Shown: positions 45,092-53,734 of the stretch, one piece after another | How the letters are laid out: each line of letters opens with the position of its first letter | Position numbering within the stretch: position 1 is the first letter of the stretch | From: Paraburkholderia podalyriae | GTDB taxonomy: Bacteria; Pseudomonadota; Gammaproteobacteria; Burkholderiales; Burkholderiaceae | Length of the DNA: 64,000 nt | Assembly (NCBI RefSeq): GCF_014397785.1 | Contig: NZ_VZQQ01000021.1 | Span: 59,034 to 123,033, forward strand | Reading direction: 5' to 3' | Program-made: the position numbers and the translations under genes | Notes under the pieces: model-generated | Databases searched by the model: none | What the model was told of the DNA's origin: nothing | Seen by the model: only the letters and a program-made list of their open reading frames with translations

Positions 45092-45148
45092 ACGCGGTCG
45101 GGACACCTGAAAACTGACGACCCAAGACGTCGTCGAGGAGACACCACA

Positions 45149-46339
45149 ATGACAAAGCGCCAGACATGGCTCGCGCTGATGTGCGCGGTACTTTTCCAGC
45201 AACCGGCCCTGAGCCACGCCGACGAAGTGAAGGTCGGTCTGCTGGGCCAGTTTTCCGGCCCGTATTCGTGGTGGGGCAAGGAATACCAGCGCGGTGTCGA
45301 CCTCTTTCTCGACCAGAGCAAAGGCAAGGTCGGCAATGACACGCTCACCGTCGTCTCGCGCGACGAGGGCGGCGTCAACCCGCAGCGCACGCGTCAGCTC
45401 GCCCAGGAACTGGTCGTGCGGGATCACGTGCAGTACCTGTTCGGTACCGCGTTTACCCCGAACGCACTGGCGGTCGCCGACGTCGCGAACCAGACGAAGA
45501 CGCCGTTCCTGATCGGCAACTCGGGCACCTCCAGTGTCACCAGCAAGTCGCCGTATTTCATCCGCATGGGCTTCACGCAGTGGACGGTCAGCGTGCCGCT
45601 CGTGCAGTACGCGGTCAGCCACGGCGCGAAGAGCGCGGCGATCGTCGTCGCTGACTACGCACCCGGGCAGGATGCCATCGACGCGTATTCCGACACATTG
45701 AAGAAGCTCGGCGGCACGGTGGCGGCGCAAGTGCGCGTGCCGCTCGGCACCACGGACTTCTCGAGCTACCTGCAGCGCGTGAGCGATGCGAAGCCGCAGG
45801 CGGTGCTGCTGTTCATGCCGGTCGGCCCGATGTCGGCCGGCTTCATCAAGGCGTTCAAGGACCGCGGTCTCGACAAGTCGGGCATCACTTTGCTGGCGAC
45901 GACGGAGACGATGGAATCGGACCTGCCCGCGATCGGCGACAGCGCGCTCGGCCTGCAGACGGCCCTGCACTACTCGCCGTATCTCACGACGCCGGAAAAC
46001 CAGGCATTCGTGGCCGCCTACAAGGCGAAGTACGGCAAGGATGCGATTCCGAGCATCGCTTCGGTGGCGGCGTATGACGCGATGCACGTGGTCGCCGAGA
46101 TGGTGAAGGCGACGCACGGTCAGAAGGATGGCGACAAGGCCATGGCGACCGCGAAGGGACTCGCGTGGACCAGCCCGCGCGGCCCGGTGTCGATCGATCC
46201 GAAGACGCGTGAAATCGTCCAGAACGTGTACATCCGCCAGGTCGAGAAGATCGACGGCGTGCTCGGCAACAAGCCGATCGCGACCTACAAGGCAGTGATG
46301 GAGCCGTGGTACCAGGCCCATCCGACCACGGTGCAGTAA
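45149..46339 (+). CDS. ABC transporter substrate-binding protein, branched-chain amino acid/aromatic type (LivK-like)
   Basis: ATG 45149 after CGAGGAGAC starts a 396-residue protein with a Sec signal (TWLALMCAVLFQQPALSHA) and the mature start DEVKVGLLGQFSGPYSWWGK, typical of type I LivJ/K-like binding proteins. Other segments are FLIGNSGTSSVTSKSPYFIR and VVADYAPGQDAIDAYSDTLK. Many Liv-type systems in degraders import aromatic acids; placed between ring-cleavage and galBCD genes this one likely imports the cluster's aromatic substrate. Confidence 0.92.
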   Translation: MTKRQTWLALMCAVLFQQPALSHADEVKVGLLGQFSGPYSWWGKEYQRGVDLFLDQSKGKVGNDTLTVVSRDEGGVNPQRTRQLAQELVVRDHVQYLFGTAFTPNALAVADVANQTKTPFLIGNSGTSSVTSKSPYFIRMGFTQWTVSVPLVQYAVSHGAKSAAIVVADYAPGQDAIDAYSDTLKKLGGTVAAQVRVPLGTTDFSSYLQRVSDAKPQAVLLFMPVGPMSAGFIKAFKDRGLDKSGITLLATTETMESDLPAIGDSALGLQTALHYSPYLTTPENQAFVAAYKAKYGKDAIPSIASVAAYDAMHVVAEMVKATHGQKDGDKAMATAKGLAWTSPRGPVSIDPKTREIVQNVYIRQVEKIDGVLGNKPIATYKAVMEPWYQAHPTTVQ

Positions 46340-46367
46340 TGGCAGCAGCGAGCAGGGTGTTCGGATC

Positions 46368-47240
46368 ATGATGCATTCCCTTGTCACTTTCGCCGGGCTG
46401 TCGATCGACGGCATCACCTACGGGATGATGCTGTTCCTGATCTCGGTCGGCCTGACCGTCACGCTCGGCGTGATGCGCGTGGTCAATCTCGCGCATTCCG
46501 CCTTCGCGATGATCGGCGGTTATTTCACGCTCTGGGCGATGCAGCACCTGAACGTGAACTTTTACGCGGCTCTCGTGCTCGGCATCGCGGGCACGATGCT
46601 CGTCGGCGCCTTGCTCGAACGCACGTTGTACCGCTGGGTGTACGAGGCCAACGGCCTCGGACAACTGCTGATGACGATCGGCCTCGCCTTCATCATCAGC
46701 GCGCTGTTCAAGAACCTGGCCGGCCCGCAGTTGCAGGCGATTCCGGTGCCAGAGAGTCTGCAGGGCAACTGGACGTTCGGCGCGCTGTCGGTGTCGATCT
46801 ACCGGATGTTCGCGCTCGCATGCAGTGCGGTCGTCGCAATCGGTATCTGGCTGGGGCTCGAACGCACCAACTTCGGCGCGAAGCTGCGCGCGGCCGTCGA
46901 CAACCCCCGCATGGCGCGCTGCGTCGGCATCAACGTGCCGGTGGTGTTCTCGATCACGTTCGCGATCGGCTGCGGTCTGTCCGGTCTCGGCGGCGCGCTC
47001 AGCAGCCAGATCCTGCCGCTCGAACCGTACTACGCGCTGAAGTACCTGGTGCTGGTGCTGATCGTCGTCGCAGCGGGTGGCCTCGGCAGCCTGCGCGGCT
47101 CGCTGTACGCGGCGCTGCTGCTTGCGCTGATCGACACCTTCGGACGCTACTACCTGCCCGTCGCCGGTGCGTTCGTGATCTACCTCGCCGTGCTCGCGAT
47201 CCTGCTGATCCGCCCGCACGGCCTCGTCGGAAGGGCCTGA
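46368..47240 (+). CDS. ABC transporter permease, LivH-like
   Basis: The 290-residue membrane protein has about eight hydrophobic helices and the LivH segments GMMLFLISVGLTVTLGVMRV, VNLAHSAFAMIGGYF, and RMARCVGINVPVVFSITFAI near residue 180. It forms the import channel with the LivM-like protein encoded 4 bases downstream. Confidence 0.93.
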   Translation: MMHSLVTFAGLSIDGITYGMMLFLISVGLTVTLGVMRVVNLAHSAFAMIGGYFTLWAMQHLNVNFYAALVLGIAGTMLVGALLERTLYRWVYEANGLGQLLMTIGLAFIISALFKNLAGPQLQAIPVPESLQGNWTFGALSVSIYRMFALACSAVVAIGIWLGLERTNFGAKLRAAVDNPRMARCVGINVPVVFSITFAIGCGLSGLGGALSSQILPLEPYYALKYLVLVLIVVAAGGLGSLRGSLYAALLLALIDTFGRYYLPVAGAFVIYLAVLAILLIRPHGLVGRA

Positions 47241-47244
47241 CGCA

Positions 47245-48273
47245 ATGAAGCATGCAATCAACACTTCGGGCAATACGTCGAACGGTCCATCGATCCGTCA
47301 CGCATTCTCGCACAGGCGCATCGGGCTCTTCGAAGCGCTGTTCGTCGTTGCCGCGCTGGCGACCTACGTGTTCGCCGATACCTATCTCGCGCTCGCGACG
47401 AGCGTGCTGATCATGGCGGTGTTCGCGCTCTCGCTCGATCTCGCGCAAGGCTATACCGGCATCGAGACGCTGGGCCATGCGGCCTTCTTCGGCAGCGGCG
47501 CCTATGCGGCCGGACTGTTCGCGATGCACGTGGGACAGGATGCCTTCGTCGGCCTCGCGATCGGCGCGGTGGCGGGCGCGGTCGTCGGCCTCGTGACGGG
47601 CATTGCGGTGCTGCGCGTGAGCGGGCTCACGCAGATCATGCTGACGCTGACCTGCAGCACGCTGCTCTATGAACTCGGCAACGTGGCGAAGGCCTTCACG
47701 ATGGGCGACGACGGCCTGACCGGCTACACCATCGCGCCGCTGTTCGGCCGCCTCACGTTCGACATCTACGGCCATACCGCGTACGTGTACGCATTCTGCG
47801 TGCTGGTCCTCGTCTACCTGTTCGCGCGCTATCTCGTCAATTCGCCGCTCGGCCTGACCGCCCAGGGCATTCGCGACAACCCGGTGCGCATGGCGCTGCT
47901 CGGCGTGCGGGTCGGCACGCGCCGCCTCGTGATGTACACGATCGCGGCGGCGATTGCCGGCATCGCGGGTGCGCTGTCCGCACAGGTCAACAACATCGTC
48001 GCGCTCGACACGCTCGGCTTCACGCTGTCGGCCAACGTGCTCGTGATGGTGGCGCTCGGCGGCCCGGGGCGGCTCTATGGCGCGATCCTCGGCGCCGCCG
48101 TGTTCGTCGTGCTGTCGGATCGTGCGGCGGCGATCGACCCGGTCAACTGGCTGGCGGCGCTCGGCGTGGTGCTGATTCTCGTGGTGCGGTTCGCGCCGGA
48201 CGGGCTCGTCGCGCGCTTCGCGACGCGCCGCCGCGAGCGGCGCCCGGCCGCCGCAGCGAAGGAGGTCGCGTGA
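47245..48273 (+). CDS. ABC transporter permease, LivM-like
   Basis: The 342-residue inner-membrane protein has about ten helices and the LivM signatures SLDLAQGYTGIETLGHAAFF, GSGAYAAGLFA, QGIRDNPVRMALLGVRVGTR and LVMVALGGPGRLYGAILGAA. The cytoplasmic loop holding QGIRDNPVRM contacts the LivGF ATPases. The stop overlaps the livG start (TGATG). Confidence 0.93.
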   Translation: MKHAINTSGNTSNGPSIRHAFSHRRIGLFEALFVVAALATYVFADTYLALATSVLIMAVFALSLDLAQGYTGIETLGHAAFFGSGAYAAGLFAMHVGQDAFVGLAIGAVAGAVVGLVTGIAVLRVSGLTQIMLTLTCSTLLYELGNVAKAFTMGDDGLTGYTIAPLFGRLTFDIYGHTAYVYAFCVLVLVYLFARYLVNSPLGLTAQGIRDNPVRMALLGVRVGTRRLVMYTIAAAIAGIAGALSAQVNNIVALDTLGFTLSANVLVMVALGGPGRLYGAILGAAVFVVLSDRAAAIDPVNWLAALGVVLILVVRFAPDGLVARFATRRRERRPAAAAKEVA

Positions 48274-49025
48274 TGACGCCTGCATTGGAGGTGAATGGGC
48301 TGTCCAAGCGCTTCGGCCGGCTTGAAGTGACTCGCGGGGTCGCGCTGCGGCTCGCGCCCGGCGACCGGCATGCGCTGATCGGCCCGAACGGCGCCGGCAA
48401 AAGCACGCTGATGAACCTGCTTACCGGCGTGCTGCGGCCCGATGCGGGCTCGGTGAAGGTCGGCGGCCGCGACGTTACGTCGATGTCCGCGCATCAGCGC
48501 GTGAAGCTCGGCCTCGCCCGCACGTTCCAGCTCAATTCGCTATTCGTGACGTTGACGGTCGCCGAGAACATTGCGCTCGCGCTCAGCGCGAAGCATGGCT
48601 TGGACGGTCGCATCGGCCGCGCGCTCGGGCATCGTCCGGCGCTCGTCGAAGAGGCGGCGGAGGGGCTGCGCGCGCTGGGAATTCTCGATCTCGCCGGCCG
48701 CCGCGTGTCGGAACTCGCATACGGGCAGCGCCGCCAGGTCGAGATCGCGCTCGGACTCGCGCTCGATCCGAAGGTGCTGCTGCTCGATGAACCGGTCGCG
48801 GGCGTGCCGTCCGCGCAGGGACGCAAGGTTTTCGACCTGCTCGAACGGCTGCCTTCCGACGTTGCCGTGATGGTGATCGAGCACGACATGGATCTCGTGT
48901 TCCGTTTCGCGAAACGCATCACGGTGCTCGTCGAGGGCGGCGTGCTGCTGGAAGGCGACATCGATACGGTCCGCAACGACCCGCGCGTGCGCGATATCTA
49001 TCTGGGGAGACGTCACGATGCCTGA
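48273..49025 (+). CDS. ABC transporter ATP-binding protein, LivG-like
   Basis: The 250-residue ATPase has Walker A GPNGAGKST near residue 38, the Q-loop LARTFQLNSLF, signature ELAYGQRRQVEIALGLA (a LivG variant of LSGGQ), Walker B LLLDEPVAGV and the H-loop IEHDMDLVF. It energises the Liv-type importer. ATG 48273 is used rather than the overlapping GTG 48270. Confidence 0.92.
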   Translation: MTPALEVNGLSKRFGRLEVTRGVALRLAPGDRHALIGPNGAGKSTLMNLLTGVLRPDAGSVKVGGRDVTSMSAHQRVKLGLARTFQLNSLFVTLTVAENIALALSAKHGLDGRIGRALGHRPALVEEAAEGLRALGILDLAGRRVSELAYGQRRQVEIALGLALDPKVLLLDEPVAGVPSAQGRKVFDLLERLPSDVAVMVIEHDMDLVFRFAKRITVLVEGGVLLEGDIDTVRNDPRVRDIYLGRRHDA

Positions 49026-49728
49026 CGCACTGCTGGACCTGAATGGGCTCAGCGCCGGCTACGGCGAGACGAGCGTGCTCGAAAACGTGAACATCGGCGT
49101 CGCGCTGGGTGAAGCGGTCGCGGTGCTCGGCCGCAACGGCGTCGGCAAAAGCACGCTGCTGATGAGCCTGCTTGGTCTGACGACCATGCATGGCGGCACG
49201 CTGCATTATCGCGGCGAGGACATCAGCGCGTGGCCCGCGTGGCGGCGCGCGCGCGCCGGGCTCGCCCTGGTGCCGCAGGAACGCGAGATTTTTCGCTCGC
49301 TGACCGTCGAGGAAAACCTGGTGGTGTCGGCAATGCCCGGCAACTGGACGCTCGAGCGCGTGTACGAACTGTTCCCGCGTCTCGAAGAGCGGAACCGCAA
49401 TCTCGGCCACCAGCTGTCCGGCGGCGAGCAACAGATGCTGGCGATCGGCCGCGCGCTGATCGGCAATCCGAAGGTGATCCTGTTCGACGAGCCGTTCGAA
49501 GGCCTCGCGCCCGTGATCGTCGACCAGCTCGTCGATGCGTTCTGGAAGCTCCGCGCGGACCAGGGCATCGGCGTCGTGCTCGTCGAACAGCACGCGGATC
49601 TCGCGCTGGAGCCGACCGATCGCGCGCTCGTCCTCGATCGGGGGCGCGAAGTCTGGGCCGGCCTCAGCCGCGACCTCGCGGCGGACGGCGCGCTGCTCGG
49701 CACGCTAGTCGGCCTCGAAAGCGCTTAG
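49018..49728 (+). CDS. ABC transporter ATP-binding protein, LivF-like
   Basis: The 236-residue ATPase overlaps livG by 8 bases. It shows Walker A GRNGVGKST, the LivF-typical LALVPQEREIFRSLTVEENL, signature QLSGGEQQMLAIGRAL, Walker B VILFDEPFEGLAP and H-loop VEQHADLAL. It completes a five-gene importer. Confidence 0.93.
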   Translation: MPDALLDLNGLSAGYGETSVLENVNIGVALGEAVAVLGRNGVGKSTLLMSLLGLTTMHGGTLHYRGEDISAWPAWRRARAGLALVPQEREIFRSLTVEENLVVSAMPGNWTLERVYELFPRLEERNRNLGHQLSGGEQQMLAIGRALIGNPKVILFDEPFEGLAPVIVDQLVDAFWKLRADQGIGVVLVEQHADLALEPTDRALVLDRGREVWAGLSRDLAADGALLGTLVGLESA

Positions 49729-49783
49729 TGAGAGTGAATAAGCGCCTCGTGGCGCACTGTCAAACTGTTAGGAAAAGCACACC

Positions 49784-50542
49784 ATGACGAATACCCCCCA
49801 ATCCACCGACGCGGCCGGCAAGGCCGGCCTCGTCGTCAGCGCGCACTCGGCCGACTTCGTCTGGCGCGCAGCGGGCACGATCGCCGCGCATGTCGCGCAG
49901 GGCTACCGGATGAAAGTCGTATGCCTGTCGTTCGGCGAGCGCGGCGAGTCTGCCAAGCTGTGGCGCAAGGGACCGCAGATGACTGAGTCGACCGTGAAGG
50001 CCGCTCGCCGCGAAGAAGCGCAGCGTGCCGCGGACATTCTCGGCACGGAAATCGAGTTCTTCGATCTCGGCGACTACCCGTTGCGCGTCAACGACGAAGC
50101 GCTGTTCCGGCTCGTCGACGTCTATCGCGACCTGCAGCCGTCGTTCGTGCTGAGTCATTCGGAGAAGGACCCGTATAACTTCGACCACCCGCTCGCGATG
50201 CACGTCGCGCAGGAGGCGCGCATCATCGCGCAGGCCGAGGGCCACCGGCCTGGCGAGAAGATCATCGGCGCGCCGGCCGTGTTCGCGTTCGAACCGCACC
50301 AGACCGAGCAATGCGAGTGGATGCCGAACACCTTCATCGACATCACGGAAGTATGGGAGCGCAAGCGCGCGGCGATCGAGTGCATGGCGGGCCAGGAACA
50401 TCTTTGGGATTACTACACACGCGTCGCGCTGCAGCGCGGCGTGCAGGCGAAGCGCAACATCGGCATTACCGCCACGCGCGACATCAAGTATGCCGAGGGC
50501 CTCATGCGTCTGACGCCGACCGTCACGGGGGTGCTCGCATGA
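49784..50542 (+). CDS. galB: 4-oxalomesaconate hydratase, GalB-like (LmbE/PIG-L fold)
   Basis: The 252-residue enzyme has the LmbE/PIG-L fold with the GalB form of the metal motif, VVSAHSADFVWRAAGTIAAH, then CLSFGERGESAKLWRKG and LSHSEKDPYNFDHPLAM. In Pseudomonas putida GalB hydrates 4-oxalomesaconate to 4-carboxy-4-hydroxy-2-oxoadipate in gallate degradation. It is followed by overlapping galC and then galD, a full lower pathway. Confidence 0.9.
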   Translation: MTNTPQSTDAAGKAGLVVSAHSADFVWRAAGTIAAHVAQGYRMKVVCLSFGERGESAKLWRKGPQMTESTVKAARREEAQRAADILGTEIEFFDLGDYPLRVNDEALFRLVDVYRDLQPSFVLSHSEKDPYNFDHPLAMHVAQEARIIAQAEGHRPGEKIIGAPAVFAFEPHQTEQCEWMPNTFIDITEVWERKRAAIECMAGQEHLWDYYTRVALQRGVQAKRNIGITATRDIKYAEGLMRLTPTVTGVLA

Positions 50543-51243
50543 AGCGCGGTGTCGTCGTTCGTCAGATTCCCCGCGTCGACGCGGCTATCGTCGACGCGCT
50601 GTGCGCGGCCGGCAGCGCGACGGTCCACGAGGCGCAGAGCCGGCTCGGTCTGGTCAGCTCGCAACTGCGGCCGATCTATGCGGGCGCGGCGATCGCCGGT
50701 CCGGCCGTGACGGTGCTCGCGCCGCCCGCCGACAACTGGATGCTGCACGTCGCGATCGAGCAGTGCCAGCCGGGCGACATCGTCGTGGTCGGCATCACGT
50801 CGCCGTGCGACGACGGCTACTTCGGCGATCTGCTCGCGACGTCGATGCAGGCGCACGGCGTGAAAGGGCTCGTGATCGACGCCGGCTGCCGCGACGTGCG
50901 CACGCTCACCGAAATGCGTTTCCCTGCCTGGTCGCGCACGATCTCCGCGCAGGGCACCGTGAAGGAGACGCTCGGCTCGGTCAACGTGCCGGTGGTCTGC
51001 GGCGCGCAACTCGTGAATCCCGGCGACGTCGTCGTCGCAGATGACGACGGCATCGTGATCGTCCCGCACGCGAGTGCCGCGAAGGTGGCCGAGGCGGCTG
51101 CCGCGCGCGTCGCCGACGAGGACAGGAAGCGCCGGATTCTGGCCGGTGGCGTATTCGGGCTCGACTACTACAAGATGCGCGAGAAGCTCGCCGCGAAGGG
51201 CCTGCGCTACGTCGACTCGCTCGACGAACTGGACGCCGGCTGA
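50539..51243 (+). CDS. galC: 4-carboxy-4-hydroxy-2-oxoadipate/HMG aldolase (GalC/LigK, RraA fold)
   Basis: The 234-residue protein starts at ATG 50539, overlapping galB by 4 bases (MKRGVVVRQIPRVDAAIVDA). Aldolase features of the RraA-like class II family are SATVHEAQSRLGLVS, GITSPCDDGYFGDLLATSM, and DAGCRDVRTL, with the Arg-Asp pair near residue 123. It cleaves the hydrated intermediate to pyruvate and oxaloacetate. Confidence 0.92.
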   Translation: MKRGVVVRQIPRVDAAIVDALCAAGSATVHEAQSRLGLVSSQLRPIYAGAAIAGPAVTVLAPPADNWMLHVAIEQCQPGDIVVVGITSPCDDGYFGDLLATSMQAHGVKGLVIDAGCRDVRTLTEMRFPAWSRTISAQGTVKETLGSVNVPVVCGAQLVNPGDVVVADDDGIVIVPHASAAKVAEAAAARVADEDRKRRILAGGVFGLDYYKMREKLAAKGLRYVDSLDELDAG

Positions 51244-51254
51244 GGAGACGCGCA

Positions 51255-52388
51255 ATGCATGCTCAAACCCGCATTCCCCTAGCCGTGCTGCGTGGCGGCA
51301 CGTCGAAAGGGCTGTTCTTTCTCGCGAGCGATCTGCCCGCCGATCCGGCGCTGCGTGACCGCGTGCTGCTGGCCGCGATGGGCTCGCCCGATCCGCGCCA
51401 GATCGACGGCATGGGTGGCGCGAACCCGCTGACGAGCAAGGTGGCGATCGTGTCGAAGTCGACCCGGCCCGACGCGCAGATCGACTACCTGTTCGCGCAG
51501 GTGGTGGTCGACGAGGCGCGCGTCGACTATGGCCAGAACTGCGGCAACGTGCTGGCGGGCGTCGGGCCCTTCGCGATCGAGCGCGGGCTGGTGCCGGTGG
51601 CTGGCGACACGACGCAGGTGACGATCCACATGGTCAACACGGGCCAGGTAGCGGTCGCGACGATCGAGACGCCGGACGGCATGGTGCGCTATGACGGCGA
51701 GGTTTCGATCGACGGCGTGCCGGGTACGGCCGCGCCGATCCCGTTGATCTTCCGCGACACCGAGGGCTCGACGTGCGGCGCGTTGTTCCCGACCGGGCAG
51801 CGGCGCGATGTCGTCGATGGCGTGCCGGTGACCTGCATCGATAACGGCATGCCGCTCGTGCTGATGCGCGCCGCCGATCTCGGTGTGACGGGCGACGAAT
51901 CATGCGCGGAACTGGAGGCGAACACCGCGCTGACCTCGCGTATCGAGGCGATCCGGCGCGCGCTCGGCCCCCGGCTGAATCTCGGCGACGTCGCCGCTCG
52001 CACCGTGCCGAAGATGGGCATCGTGTCCGCACCGCGCCACGGCGGCGCGATCCATACCCGCTGCTTCATCCCGCATCGCTGCCATTCGTCGATCGGGGTG
52101 CTCGCGGCGGTCAGCGTCGCGACCGCCGCGGCGTTGCCCGGCTCCGTGTGCGAGGGGCTGGCGACGGTCGCGGACGGCGCATCGCCGGTGCTGGCGATCG
52201 AGCATCCGACCGGCGCGTTCGACGTCCAGCTTCACTTCGGGCATGCCGCCGACGGCACGCTTGAAGTGACCGGCGCGGGCCTGCTGCGCACCGCTCGCTG
52301 GCTGCTCGACGGTACGGTGTCGATTCCCCGCGCGATCTGGAGCGGACACGACACGAATACCCGTACCCAAATGGAGGTGGCGGCATGA
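51255..52388 (+). CDS. galD: 4-oxalomesaconate tautomerase, GalD-like (PrpF family)
   Basis: The 377-residue protein has the PrpF/DAP-epimerase double fold: PLAVLRGGTSKGLFFLASDL, DPRQIDGMGGANPLTSKVAI, VDYGQNCGNVLAGVGPFAIE near residue 95, and HTRCFIPHRCHSSIGVLAAV near residue 265. GalD interconverts the keto and enol forms of 4-oxalomesaconate, the step between gallate ring cleavage and hydration by GalB. Its 3' end overlaps the hydrolase gene by 4 bases. Confidence 0.92.
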   Translation: MHAQTRIPLAVLRGGTSKGLFFLASDLPADPALRDRVLLAAMGSPDPRQIDGMGGANPLTSKVAIVSKSTRPDAQIDYLFAQVVVDEARVDYGQNCGNVLAGVGPFAIERGLVPVAGDTTQVTIHMVNTGQVAVATIETPDGMVRYDGEVSIDGVPGTAAPIPLIFRDTEGSTCGALFPTGQRRDVVDGVPVTCIDNGMPLVLMRAADLGVTGDESCAELEANTALTSRIEAIRRALGPRLNLGDVAARTVPKMGIVSAPRHGGAIHTRCFIPHRCHSSIGVLAAVSVATAAALPGSVCEGLATVADGASPVLAIEHPTGAFDVQLHFGHAADGTLEVTGAGLLRTARWLLDGTVSIPRAIWSGHDTNTRTQMEVAA

Positions 52389-53137
52389 CGGCGCCTCGTC
52401 CTGTTCTGCTGTTGTTGCCGGGGCTGCTGTGCGATCACGCGGCATGGTCGGGGCCGGCCGCGCTGCTCGCGGCGCAGGCCGAATGCCGGATCCCGTCGTG
52501 GGGCAAGCTCGACAGCATCGAGGCAATGGCCGCGCACGTGCTCGCGACTGTGCCGGAGCCGCGCTTCGCGCTTGCCGGGCACTCGATGGGCGGCCGCATC
52601 GCGCTCGAGATCATGCGCCAGGCGCCGCAGCGGGTCGAACGGCTCGCGCTGCTCGATACCGGCTATCAGCCGCTCGCGGCCGGCGACGCAGGCGAGCGCG
52701 AACGCGCGGGCCGTTACGCGCTGCTGGCGCAGGCGCGCGAGCAGGGGATGCGCGCGATGGGCGCGGCATGGGCGGTCGGCATGGTGTTGCCGGCGCAGGT
52801 GGGCACGCCGCTTTTCGAAGCGATTCTCGACATGATCGAGCGCAGCAGACCCGAGCAGTTCGACGCGCAGATCCACGCGCTGCTGGGCCGGCCCGACGCG
52901 ACCGCGCTGCTCGCCGGGATCCGCTGTCCGACGCTGCTGCTGTGCGGCCGCGAGGACCGCTGGAGTCCGCTGGAACGACACGCGGACATGCACGAACAGA
53001 TCCCGGGCGCGGTGCTCGAGATCATCGAGCGCTCAGGGCATATGACGACGATGGAGGCACCGCACGACGTGGTCCGCGCACTGTTGCGCTGGCTCGACCG
53101 GAAAGACTCGCGGGCCGAAGGCAAGGAGACCCCATGA
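52385..53137 (+). CDS. Alpha/beta hydrolase, candidate ring-cleavage-product methylesterase, copy 1
   Basis: The 250-residue serine hydrolase has LLPGLLCDHAAW (oxyanion region), the nucleophile elbow AGHSMGGRIA with Ser near residue 68, LLCGREDRWSP with the Asp near residue 195, and IERSGHMTTME with the catalytic His near residue 222. It is coupled by ATGA overlaps to galD and to the SnoaL-like gene. Demethylation-free cleavage of 3-O-methylgallate gives a methyl ester that needs hydrolysis, so a methylesterase role is plausible but inferred. A paralogue lies at 58054-58791. Confidence 0.8.
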   Translation: MTAPRPVLLLLPGLLCDHAAWSGPAALLAAQAECRIPSWGKLDSIEAMAAHVLATVPEPRFALAGHSMGGRIALEIMRQAPQRVERLALLDTGYQPLAAGDAGERERAGRYALLAQAREQGMRAMGAAWAVGMVLPAQVGTPLFEAILDMIERSRPEQFDAQIHALLGRPDATALLAGIRCPTLLLCGREDRWSPLERHADMHEQIPGAVLEIIERSGHMTTMEAPHDVVRALLRWLDRKDSRAEGKETP

Positions 53138-53592
53138 CGCACGACACGATGACGGCGCTCGACACGATCCTCGCGAAACAGGCCTGCCATGACCTCGTGG
53201 TGCGCTTCGCTCTGCTCAACGACGCGCGGGACACAGCGGGGCTCGCCGCGCTGTTCGCGCCGGACGGCGTGATGCGTCGCCCGGACGGAACCGAGTTGCG
53301 CGGACACCCGGCGATCGCCGCCGCGTACTCCAACCGTCCGGCGGACCGCATCAGCCGGCATCACGTCGGCAGCGTGCTGATCGACGTCGAGTCGCCGCGG
53401 AGCGCGAGCGGCACGAGCAGCGTGCTGCTGTGGACCGGCTCGACGTCCGATCCCGTCGGCCCGTTCGGCCGACCCGCCGCAGCGCGTCAGGTGCTGGGCG
53501 AGTTCCACGACCGCTTTGTGAAGACCGATGACGGATGGCGGATTGCCGAACGGGTGGCGCATTTCACGTTCGTTCGCGAGACCGGCGCATGA
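53134..53592 (+). CDS. SnoaL/NTF2-like protein, copy 1
   Basis: The 152-residue protein has the cone-like NTF2 fold pattern: ACHDLVVRFALLNDARDTAG, LAALFAPDGVMRRPDG, DRISRHHVGSVLIDV, FHDRFVKTDDGWRIAERVAH. The family includes isomerases, hydratases and non-catalytic partners. It is paired with the hydrolase in both copies of the module (here and at 58784-59239), so the two probably act on the same intermediate. Confidence 0.75.
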   Translation: MTHDTMTALDTILAKQACHDLVVRFALLNDARDTAGLAALFAPDGVMRRPDGTELRGHPAIAAAYSNRPADRISRHHVGSVLIDVESPRSASGTSSVLLWTGSTSDPVGPFGRPAAARQVLGEFHDRFVKTDDGWRIAERVAHFTFVRETGA

Positions 53593-53734
53593 GTGCTGTC
53601 CACGCGAACCGGGGGCGGGTTCCGCTTGCCCTGGCCGATCGACGCGCCGGAGACAGTGCGTCAGCGCCGGCCTTGCAGCCGGCTTTATACGTCGTCCGCA
53701 GGCGGGCGGCGTTCCAACCTGAAAAGGAGGCTTG

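Noticed and set aside
43553..46417. A 954-codon open frame on the minus strand
   Set aside because: It spans antisense to a LysR gene and an ABC binding-protein gene, both with clear motifs; the translation is Arg/His-rich low-complexity shadow sequence.
45984..48285. Long minus-strand frames over the livHM genes
   Set aside because: The plus strand encodes permeases with conserved motifs and tight spacing; the minus-strand products resemble nothing.
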